This document shows positions 56,322-64,000 of a DNA stretch of 64,000 nt, piece after piece. Positions within the stretch are counted from its first letter, which is position 1; the number at the start of each line of letters is the position of its first letter. The notes beneath the pieces are model-generated. The model did not search any database. It was not told the DNA's origin and worked only from the letters and a program-made list of their open reading frames with translations. This DNA is from Ctenosaura bakeri (lineage: Eukaryota > Chordata > Lepidosauria > Squamata > Iguanidae): the NCBI GenBank assembly GCA_948474755.1, contig CAOLHI010002114.1, positions 225,324 to 289,323 of the forward strand, given 5' to 3'. Position numbers and translations under genes: made by a program.

Positions 56322-57480
56322 AAAAACAGTTGGTCTCAATTATACTGCCACATCCCATTTTTCCTCCCCCTCTCTTCCTCCATTTTCTGGGGAAAAAAAA
56401 AAAAGTCCCAGACTAAAAGGAATTTTCCTTGTTCGGCTTTCTTGGTATTTAAGAATCCTGGGAGTTGTGGGGGGTTTTGACCATTTTCCAAATATTTCCA
56501 AATATTCTTTCAATCCATACCCCCCTCACTGAAAACTCACCTTTTTCATGCTGCCTCCCACCCTCAACATAGCCACATAGTTGCCAGTGGAAAGCAGGAG
56601 ATGGCTGAGAAACATCTGGCTATGTGACTATAGCCAGAGGCAAAATAATGACATCATCTTCCAGGACTGCGGAAGAATCCCTAGGAAGGCCTGGAGTATG
56701 TATCCATTGCTAATACTCAAGATAGCAAAAAGCTTCTCAGCTGTTCCCCACTCTTCACGGGCGACTACTTGGGTATGTCAAGGGAGAGGCGGCATGAGGA
56801 AGTAGGTGTTCAGGATATTTAGTTGTTGTGTGAGAAGACAGAGCATCCCAACCTTCACAATGAAGGGGGAAAAATGTGCTGCCGTAAGTTGAATATATGC
56901 TGGTGTGTGCCACAAACAGGATGTCAGCCAAGACTGGAAGAGATGGTGGAACAGGACAGAATTTTACAAACCTTCTTTAAGGCTTATTAGGTTTATACAG
57001 CCAAGCTAGGAAATGCAACCAGAAAGGAGAGCCATGGAGGAGGGGGGTTCTGTCTTTGAGCTACTGATAAAATCCCATACAAAAGTGTGCGTGCATGTGT
57101 GTGTGATTGTAATTTCACATTCAGTTGGATTTTTATAATTTAGGAAATCCATGTAGCAGCTTGCAGTTACCCATCACTATTTGACAGCCATATTTTACTT
57201 TAAAGTGAATACTTTTTAAAAACAGGAATTGACTTAAAAGCCAAGTTCCGCCACTTGCATTAAATTGCCCTGCATTAGTGCTTATCGGATGTTCTAATTC
57301 ATCCACCATTTGTATCATTTTACTTTTTAGATTTGTTTTAACAGAATTTATTCTCTTTCAGAATAATGACCTAGGTTGTAACTTCACTGATATTTGTAGG
57401 CAATTAATGGCTAGGCAGACAGTAGATTTTATTATTTCCATACACAGATGCAGTTTTGAAAGCTTTTTCAAATAAGTTTG
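56322..57480. other. Unassigned
   Basis: No named repeat. A poly-A run at about 56392-56405. Frames of 61-74 codons have no recognised domain. Confidence 0.35.
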
Positions 57481-57484
57481 TTTT

Positions 57485-57600
57485 AAGGAAGCTTTAGGCT
57501 GCAATCCTATATCCACTTACATGGGACTAATACTTACTGAAGTAAGACCTTCTAAGTAGACATACATGAATGCTCTACAGTGAAACCTAATATCACCTAC
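57485..57600. repeat. Palindromic lizard repeat fragment
   Basis: GGCTGCAATCCTATATCCAC, TTACATGGGACTAATACTTA, CTGAAGTAAGACC and TAAGTAGACATACATGAATG follow a repeat very common in squamates with 'TGCAATCCTATAC ... AGTAAG ... AGTAGACATGC' structure. Superfamily not determined by eye. Confidence 0.5.
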
Positions 57601-57888
57601 AGCCTCAGTGAAATAAATGGGGAGGTGATGAATAATTCACCCTAACTGAGCAGAAAAATGTTGTTGTTTTTTTCATTTAATACTCAGTTCTGTGTTATCA
57701 TCAAATTAGTAACTCCTTTTGATCTAGTACTATGGGGTGAAACAGACAAACCTCTGAATTTTAGTTTCTTTCAGTTAGTTTCCCCCTCAATTTTTACTGA
57801 TACTGAGAATTTCTCCAAAATTAAGGTTGTTGGTTTTTTCTTTCTAAATGTTTCCATCAGTATTGGTATGAATTTTAGTATTCATTTC
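57601..57888. other. Unassigned
   Basis: A+T-rich; no gene or repeat seen. Confidence 0.4.
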
Positions 57889-58041
57889 CTCTAAACCAGT
57901 GGTTCTCAACCTGGGGGTCGGGACCCCTTTGGGGGTCAAACAACCATTTCACAGGGGTCGCCGCTCCTCAATCCTGCCCCCCCTTTTAAAAGAAGGTGGC
58001 CTCACAGCCAATGGGAGCAGTGCTTCTGAGACCCCTGCTCT

Positions 58042-58119
58042 GGGGTTCAAACTGCAAACCCCAGGATTCCATAGGATGGTGAAAGTGGAAAAATAGCGCT
58101 ATAACAGTCTACTGCAGAA
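58042..58119. mobile_element. PAL200 MITE, right half, inside SPIN
   Basis: AAACTGCAAACCCCAGGATT, CCATAGGATGGTGAAAGTGG, AAAAATAGCGCTATAACAG, TCTACTGCAGAAATAGCC. Left arm missing. Confidence 0.8.
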
Positions 58120-58429
58120 ATAGCCAGGATGACTTTCTCCTCTCGCTTTTGTTGTGCGTGGACCCTTGGCACTTGCCACATGCACGTGTTGTGTTCTTCA
58201 CACTGACTGTCTTGCATTCCTCGCTTTTTGTATGTTCAGCATCCGCACTCCCTTTAAGGGAGGGAGGAAGGGAGGGAGTGAAACAAAACACGTCTGCTTA
58301 TGCCGCTGCCATCTTTCCTCTCTCCCTGTCCTTTCCTCCCTGCGCCTCATGTAAAATGTGGGCTGTTTCGGCATTGCCTTTGGGAGCGACTGGCTTTTTG
58401 AACTGTGGAAACCCAACATTCAGAACTGT
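58120..58429. other. Unassigned DNA inside SPIN
   Basis: Contains a GGGAGGGAGGAAGGGAGGGA run (58258-58280). Not matched to SPIN or any repeat. The 179- and 165-codon frames that cross it extend into the GC-TIR copy and have no recognised domain. Confidence 0.4.
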
Positions 58430-59105
58430 GGCCCTTTTTGCAGCGCCGGCACTAACGCGACGGAGGAGGGCGGCTCGCGCAAGAAGCCTTCTCCGGGAGG
58501 CTGCCGCTTCCCCCTCCTTCCTTCCGCAGGTGAAGGAACGAGCGGGGAAGTGGCAGCGTCCCGGAGGCAACGGCGGCTTGCGCGTCCGTCCATTCCCCCC
58601 CACGCGCGAGAAAGGAGCCTGTCCCCTCCATCCCCCCCGCGCATGTGAGAAAGGAGCCTGTCCCCTCCATCCCCCCCCGCGCGCGTGAGAAAGGAGCCTG
58701 TCCCCTCCATCCCCCCCGCGCGAGGAAGGTGTTTGTCGCGTCCGCCCCCCGCGCGCGAGAAAGGCGCTTGTCGCGTCCGCCCTCCCCGCGCGCACGAAGC
58801 AGGACGTGTCGCGTCTATCACGCTAGCGCCTCGCCCCGTCCTTCCTTCCGCAGGGGCGGAGGGAAGGAAGTGCGACCCGGATGGCTCCCAACGCTCCGCA
58901 CAGGAGGTAAGTGCGCGTGGGCGCCAGGAGCGTTGCGCGAGCGCGGGTGATTTTCACTTCAAAGCGAAAATCAAAAAACCTGCACTCGCGCCGCTTCAGC
59001 CCCGTGAGCCCGGCGGAAGTGGGAGTGCATCGTGCGGAGCGACGCTCCCACTCCCTCAAGGCTCACGGGGCTGTCGCGCGAGAAAAGGCCCGTGCGAAAA
59101 GGGCC
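58430..59105 (+). mobile_element. GC-TIR element, copy 5, expanded (676 bp)
   Basis: Left end GGCCCTTTTTGCAGCGCCGG, right end CGTGCGAAAAGGGCC. The longest and most CpG-dense copy. It has the GTCCTTCCTTCCGCAGGGGC block, GGAGGTAAGTGCGCGTGGGC, GGAGCGTTGCGCGAGCGCGG core, and the right-hand hairpin (AGTGGGAGTGCATCGTGCGG ... GCTCCCACTCCC). Between left end and core lies a tandem array (58600-58820) not found in other copies. The 3-bp flanks differ (TGT / TAG). Open frames up to 179 codons on both strands are compositional. Confidence 0.8.
58600..58820 (+). repeat. GC-rich minisatellite, about 34-40-bp units
   Basis: Three near-identical units carry GAGAAAGGAGCCTGTCCCCT followed by CCATCCCCCC, joined by CGCGCG variants. 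Then two units with GCTTGTCGCGTCCGCC and a last partial unit with GTGTCGCGTCTATC. Expansion inside GC-TIR copy 5 explains its greater length. Confidence 0.9.
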
Positions 59106-59244
59106 TAGAACTACTGCCTTAATTCTGGCATTGATGGATGCTTTCTGTGCTTAAGAAGGGGGGAGGGTTACCAGTTTTTAGGCATTAGAAGTCTATCCAG
59201 AGCAGTGATTTAGGGCAGTGTTTCCAATCTATTTGATGTTGGAA

Positions 59245-59297
59245 ATAACTAACCAACTAACTAACTAACTAATAAATAAATAAATAAATAAATAATA
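59245..59297 (+). repeat. (AACT)n(AAAT)n microsatellite
   Basis: ACTAACCAACTAACTAACTA passes into AATAAATAAATAAATAAATA, directly next to the SPIN right-end sequence. Confidence 0.95.
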
Positions 59298-59391
59298 ACG
59301 AAAATGATTTTATGGTTGGGGGTCACCACAACATGAGGAACTGTATTAAGGGGTCGCGGCATTAGGAAGGTTGAGAACCACTGCTCTAAAC

Positions 59392-59732
59392 AATGCATTG
59401 CTATATGAAGTTTGAGCTAAAAAAAACACTTTTGCAAAGATTTTTTTTCATATAACATATTTTGAATGTTATTTTTCACAGCTATATACATTTATTCATG
59501 TAAATTTCATGCCCATATGAATTTTTGTACATACTTTCAATCAGTTTGCGACAACTCCAGTGCATAATTTGGAGAAGTATCATTTTGTGTGTTGGTTCAA
59601 AAGTGAACAATTAAAGCGTGAACTAAATCAGTTTCTTTCAGGATAAAACAGATTATCCTTCTTAGTGTACTTAGCTAACACATATTTTGTCTTGAACAAA
59701 TAGCTATTACTGTCAAGGTTGTCCACAGTGGT
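59392..59732. other. Unassigned
   Basis: Repeat-free, A+T-rich. No gene seen. Confidence 0.4.
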
Positions 59733-59979
59733 GGTGTTGTCATGTGCCTTCAAGTCATTTCCAACTTAATGACAACCCTAAGGTGAACCTGTCATGTTTT
59801 TTGGGTAAGGACAAGAATTATTTTGAGGGTGTTTACCATTGCCTTCCTCTGAGGCTGAGAAAGGGTGACTTGCCCAAGGTCAGCTAGTGGGTTCCCATGG
59901 TTGAGCAGAGATTTGAACTCCTGGCTTTGATTTGATATCCTGGAGACCTGCACTCAAACCACTTCACTATACTGGCTTA
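59733..59979 (-). mobile_element. Sauria-type SINE
   Basis: Minus strand: TGTCATGTGCCTTCAAGTCA, TTTCCAACTTAATGACAACC, CTAAGGTGAACCTGTCATG, CCTCTGAGGCTGAGAAAGGG, TGACTTGCCCAAGGTCAGC, GTTCCCATGGTTGAGCAGAG, and a head ending CACTTCACTATACTGGC. Confidence 0.9.
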
Positions 59980-60065
59980 GTGTGCTACACTGACTTCATA
60001 GCGACCTTCTAAAATTCTGCATGAAAGTCTACACAGTTTCTCACACTCACACAGTTTCACACACA

Positions 60066-60158
60066 TGTCATAGTGCTATTATTCCACTTTCTGCAAACCC
60101 CAGGATTCTATATCATAATGGAATAATAACACTAAAACAGTGTAGTGTGGAAATGGCC
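60066..60158. mobile_element. PAL200 MITE, internally deleted (about 93 bp)
   Basis: TCATAGTGCTATTATTCCAC, TTTCTGCAAACCCCAGGATT, TGGAATAATAACACTAAAAC, AGTGTAGTGTGGAAATGGCC. Both arms remain; the centre and the left tip are lost. Confidence 0.8.
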
Positions 60159-60278
60159 TCTGATGAATCTATTGTTATCTTCTTACCCTTCAGAATTTTA
60201 CAGATGAAAACTGTTAACATGTGAGGCTATTACTGCTATAGTGAAGTACTATTAGAGTGCAATCAAAATGGCAAAAAA

Positions 60279-60991
60279 ATTTGGCTAGCCATTGGCAAAA
60301 GAAAACTATCCCTCACAAGGAGGAATGGTGGGATAAACTTCTGGAGATAGCAGAATTGGATAAACTTACCTTTATGCTTCAATACAAAACTACAAAGCAA
60401 TTCTATGAAGTCTGGTGCCCCCTATTTAAGTATGTTAGAGATAATCTATAAAGGAAGTTGTTATTGTGTATTGGGTACTCTCGCTGCTGATGTATTTGCA
60501 ACCTTGTACTTGTATTAGTATAAAAGGGCTCTCTGTATATTTATGTGGAGAGAGATATTTACGAACTATATGGATAAGGTTTTTCTTTTTTTAACAAAAG
60601 AAATGAGGAATACAACCAAGGCTTATGTTAAGGATACGATTGGAGGTGGGAATCAATTATGTTGGGGAGAAATTTTTTTCTTTTTCTCATTTTCCCAATC
60701 AATGTAACAAATTGTTTTTGGCCCGGGAGGGAAAGGTGTGTTTGTTTGTTTTTCCTGGTTGGGGGTGGGTGGGTAGTCCATTCCAGTCACGTTAATTATG
60801 AACTAATTTTGATTGAGTGCCAATTATGTATTATGTATTAGAGCATTGTTAAGAAAAAATCGGCAGATATTAGTTGTATAAATCAGGAAGGTATTGTATT
60901 GGGGGAAAATATGGAAATATGTAACTCTGGAATGTAACCTTTTTCTCTTTTTCTTTCTCTTTAACAGAATCTAATAAAAATATTTATTAAA
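60279..60991 (+). mobile_element. L1 LINE, 5'-truncated (14-bp TSD)
   Basis: Bounded by AAAATGGCAAAAAA at 60265-60278 and 60992-61005. The coding part begins at once with NLASHWQKKTIPHKEEWWDK and LLEIAELDKLTFML, the ORF2 C-terminal 'AKxW...P..EEW..K' region, then KTTKQFYEVWCPLFKYV and a stop at 60449-60451. A 3' UTR of about 0.5 kb ends AATCTAATAAAAATATTTAT and an A-rich run before the right duplication. Similar in extent to the copy at 11.2 kb. Confidence 0.9.
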
Positions 60992-61147
60992 AAAATGGCA
61001 AAAAATATCGCTATGGAAGAACACACAAGATAAGACAGGCGGTAGCAGTTTGCTTTTGCCTGAGCCTCCTGGAAAGGGGAAGATTCCTCCCCTCCTTTTC
61101 TCTGGCTTTGTTAACTGAGTGCAAACAACTTTTGCACTTTGAACTCA

Positions 61148-61341
61148 GGGCCTTTCTGCCCTACACTGTTATAGTGCTGTTATTCTACTTTCAACATCCT
61201 GTGGAATTCTAGGGTTTGTATTTTACTGAGGCAAAGAGCTCTCTGGCTGAGAATTCTAAACGCTTCTCCCTAAACTGCAAGATTCCACAGGATGTTGACA
61301 ATGGAATAATAGCACTATAACAATGTAGTGCAAAAATGGCC
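61148..61341. mobile_element. PAL200 MITE
   Basis: GGGCCTTTCTGCCCTACACT, GTTATAGTGCTGTTATTC on the left; GATGTTGACAATGGAATAAT, AGCACTATAACAATGTAGTG, CAAAAATGGCC on the right. Flanks TCA and AAA do not match. Confidence 0.85.
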
Positions 61342-61904
61342 AAAGTTTGCAGCAATTAAAGAAACTGAGGACAAAGAGGCAAAATAGGATAAAAGAAATA
61401 AACTGGGACATTTTAGAAGCAGGTGAAAAAGTGGGACAGCAGAGGATTAATCAGGGCTGTCCCTGCCATTTCTGGAACAACTGAAGGATGTGCAAATTGG
61501 TTTTAAAATTGAAGGCTTTCCTCTCAAAGGAAAATCTTCACTGTGGAGGCAGTGATCTGCTTTTAGTTTAATTTGACCTGAGAACTTTTTGGTCATTACA
61601 TACCTAACTGATTTATTATATGACCCAGTACATTGGATTGGCTATAGCACTGAATGTGTTGCAAAAGTTAAAGGGCTGTTTAGTGAACGCAGCCAAGAAA
61701 CAAAAGAGATCTTCTGGGTGACAGCTAGAGGGGGGCAAGGAAGAAGGGGTTACAAATTGTGGTTCACTGCCCTGACCCCCTCACACACACACACACAGTA
61801 CGGAGAACAGTCTGTATCAATAATCTGAAAGGCTACTAGTTTATAGAAGGCTCAGTCATTCATGGGCAGTAGCTTACGTACATCAGTTCTACTCATTGCC
61901 TATG
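61342..61904. other. Unassigned with (CA)n
   Basis: (CA)n at about 61783-61798. No gene seen. Confidence 0.4.
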
Positions 61905-62097
61905 TTGGTTTTTGTTGTTGTTGTTGTTGTTTGTGTTTTAGTCATTTCTGACTTATGGCAACTGTAAAGTGAAGTGATCATGGGGTTTTCTGAGGCTGAG
62001 AGTATGTGATGTGCCCAGGGTCACCCAGTGGGTTTCCATGGCCAAGCAAGGAATCAAACCCTGGTCTCCAGGGTTGTAGTCCAACACTCATGCTAGG
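61905..62097 (-). mobile_element. Sauria-type SINE
   Basis: Minus strand: (TTG)n, GTTTTAGTCATTTCTGACTT, TGGGGTTTTCTGAGGCTGAG, GTCACCCAGTGGGTTTCCAT, GGAATCAAACCCTGGTCTCC (box B), GTTGTAGTCCAACACTCATG. Middle part deleted; the box A end is truncated. Confidence 0.88.
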
Positions 62098-63042
62098 TCT
62101 CTGCCTACTTCATTATGAGCAGTATATTCAATATTAATACACCAGACAATTTTATTATTTTCAGTTATATCAGAAAAGCTGCATCAACTATTTTTTAAAC
62201 ACAATTCGTGCACTTCTAAATTTGGTTTCTTCTGAAATAGTGGTTTTGTTTTTGTTTTAAGGAAAAAAGATAACAAAGAAATCATATCCATTATATGGAC
62301 AATTGTCTACAGATTCTTATATAACCCCTGCCAGAGGAACAACTAATATCATATAACCTACAAACAACAAAGCATGGAGGCCATTCTTTTTTTCTTTTTC
62401 TCCTGGTATTGGTGGGGGTTTGTTAATGTCACCGTTTACTAATTGCAAATGAGCCTTCAGAATCAGAGCCCTATAGTCGATGCCACCAAGGTATATTCCA
62501 ATTATGCAAATTGTGGTGCCTTGACATTCACTCAGAGAAATCACTCTATATTCATTGGCAACAAAAGCAGTGTCAGAACAGCATGCCCCTTCTTGGCTAC
62601 TTCTTTAATAGCCTTCTAGCTTCTGTCACATACTGACTGCCCTCTTCCTCTGCAGTTTGACTAATCTGCAGTGGTCCTACAATTATTTTGTCATTGTGAT
62701 GGCTGAAGGAGGTCTCGGAAGAGCTGGCTGCATTCAGTTTTGTTTGGTTGTCCCCTCCCCACCCCACCTTACTGAAGGTTGTGTGTTGGCAGCTTGTGCA
62801 ATGCCACCCGAGGAATGAACTAAGGCCCTAACTAAATAGTGTGGAAAGCTGCTTCAGAAAGGGATAATTTTCAATACAGAAAGAAACAGCTCTGGAAAGA
62901 ACAAAGAATCCTCTGACACCATAAAAATGAGTACACAAGGGAGAGGACATGGATCCCTCATACGTCCAACTGAGAACTACAGGAAGAAGCAACAGGTCAG
63001 GAGAAAATGGCAGGAAAATTTTAAAAAGCCGCTTGGGACTTG
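62098..63042. other. Unassigned
   Basis: No gene or named repeat seen. A 75-codon minus frame (62544-62317) has no recognised domain. Confidence 0.4.
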
Positions 63043-63212
63043 GTCCATTTCCGCACTACACTGTTATAGTGCTATTATTCCACTTTCAATATCCTATGGA
63101 ATCCTGGGAATTGCAATTTAGGGAGAGGCATCTTTGGCCTACAAAGCCCAGAATTCTAAAGGATGTTTATAGTGGAATAATAGCACTATAACAACGTAGT
63201 GAGGAAACGGCC
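63043..63212. mobile_element. PAL200 MITE (TSD TTG/TTA)
   Basis: GTCCATTTCCGCACTACACT, GTTATAGTGCTATTATTCC on the left; GTGGAATAATAGCACTATAA, CAACGTAGTGAGGAAACGGC, C on the right. Flanks TTG (63040-63042) and TTA (63213-63215), a one-base mismatch. The centre is shortened. Confidence 0.85.
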
Positions 63213-64000
63213 TTAGTTAAACAGTTATGCATAGTAAGGCTTGAATGTGTCCTATGCTCCAGCCAGCAGGTGTCCCAGGAAGAAAGAGCTGTCAGGAAGT
63301 TAAGCCAGTCCAGGTCAGTCATAAGTTATCCAAAAGGACGAAGGGAGAAGCAATAGAGTGGTTGTCAGCCCATTCAGAAGTTGCATAACAAGTCAGAAGC
63401 TTACCTGGACCTGCGGAACAAATGTCACTGCTGGGGAAGGTAACCATTGAATGCTCTTCATGCGAGAGACTAGGAGGTTGGTGATTGGCATCTACTTAAG
63501 CCTGATTGTGCCCTCTTTGATCTTCACAGTGTGATCCACCCTTCTGCCCTCAGTGCAATGTGAGATTGTCTGGTTGCTTTGAGGCTGGATAGGAATTTTC
63601 TCCCCTTTATCTTTTTGTTTGTTTATTTTTTGCTTGTTGGTTTTTTCCTTTCTTATCCCATACTGCATCTGTGGGACTTAGACAACTGGCTGTGGATGGT
63701 GTCCTTAAATAGGCTTCCTTTTTGCAGTGATTACCTTTAGGCATCCATTTGGTATAGGATAGGGCTCTGGATCTCCCCTTTAGGGTCCTGCATCCCAGGG
63801 GGTGGGGAAGGAACCTATCCTTGAGAATAACCTGGGATTCAGGTTCTCACTTCTAGGGCCCTGCAGCTTGGGTCGGAGTCCCTGGGTTACCTTCCAATTA
63901 GTCTGGACTGGACTGAGAAGCAACCCATAACATTTGGATTGCCTTTGGGGCTTAGGTGTTTTCACCAAAGGGAAGGCTGAGGAGGTTGTCACAAGGCTGA
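63213..64000. other. Unassigned, to window end
   Basis: No gene or named repeat seen. A 70-codon minus frame (63992-63780) has no recognised domain. Confidence 0.4.

Larger units (their letters stand above)
57897..59383 (-). mobile_element. SPIN-type hAT transposon with nested insertions (TSD CTCTAAAC)
   Basis: Left end CAGTGGTTCTCAACCTGGGG, then GTCGGGACCCCTTTGGGGGT and TTCACAGGGGTCGCC. Right end TGGTTGGGGGTCACCACAAC, ATGAGGAACTGTATTAAGGG, GTCGCGGCATTAGGAAGG, TTGAGAACCACTG. Both agree with the ends of SPIN ('Space Invaders') hAT elements, minus orientation. The 8-bp duplication CTCTAAAC is exact (57889-57896, 59384-59391). SPIN sequence proper is about 65 bp on the left and about 95 bp on the right. 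The middle is replaced or filled by a PAL200 half (58042-58119), a GC-TIR copy (58430-59105), a tetranucleotide array and unassigned DNA. No transposase frame. Confidence 0.9.

Noticed and set aside
58149..58821. Open frames of 179, 165, 133 and 96 codons on both strands as possible genes
   Set aside because: They overlap in several frames on both strands, lie in a CpG-rich transposon with a tandem array, and encode low-complexity Arg/Pro/Gly peptides. High GC removes stop codons.

Overview
The window is vertebrate nuclear DNA, most likely from a squamate reptile (lizard or snake). The evidence is the repeat content: tRNA-headed SINEs with a Bov-B-like tail (Sauria-type SINEs), 5S-rRNA-headed SINEs, L1, L2 and CR1 LINE fragments side by side, a SPIN-type hAT transposon, and many palindromic MITEs. 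I recognise no host protein-coding exon, functional tRNA or rRNA gene, CRISPR array or operon. It reads as a gene-poor intergenic or long intronic interval. Nearly every open frame is short and lies in a repeat, or has no recognisable protein character.

Layout. 0-8 kb: L2 3' end running off the left edge, a CR1 fragment with a foreign 0.4-kb insert, the first PAL200 palindromic MITE (name used here), a dispersed repeat rich in TTTTCTGCACAGAAAA, a (GAT)17 array, a unique block that could be a conserved non-coding element, and the first GC-rich terminal-inverted-repeat element (called GC-TIR here). 8-14 kb: a retroviral-type LTR, a 5'-truncated L1 with a 13-bp target duplication, and a second LTR-like block. 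14-24 kb: Sauria SINE, 5S SINE, a pogo/Tigger-like element, an 882-bp hAT element, and an L2 reverse-transcriptase remnant. 24-39 kb: GC-TIR copy 2, second 5S SINE, a 98-bp minisatellite, a CR1 3' end, SINEs, and another possible conserved block. 39-45 kb: a 5.9-kb nested insertion bounded by a 17-bp direct repeat, made of a defective L1 (minus strand) invaded by a defective CR1 and by a PAL200 MITE. 45-64 kb: a long imperfect hairpin, more SINEs and MITEs, two adjacent GC-TIR copies, a TIR element at 56 kb, a SPIN-type hAT element with an exact 8-bp target duplication carrying a GC-TIR copy inside, and a third short L1 with a 14-bp target duplication.

The genes do not work together in any pathway. 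The readable story is transposition history: several insertions can be bounded to the base by their target duplications and ordered by nesting. The least explained items are the GC-TIR family, its shared end motif with PAL200, the TTTTCTGCACAGAAAA family and the hairpin at 45.5 kb. All family names come from reading by eye against known consensus features; no database was searched.
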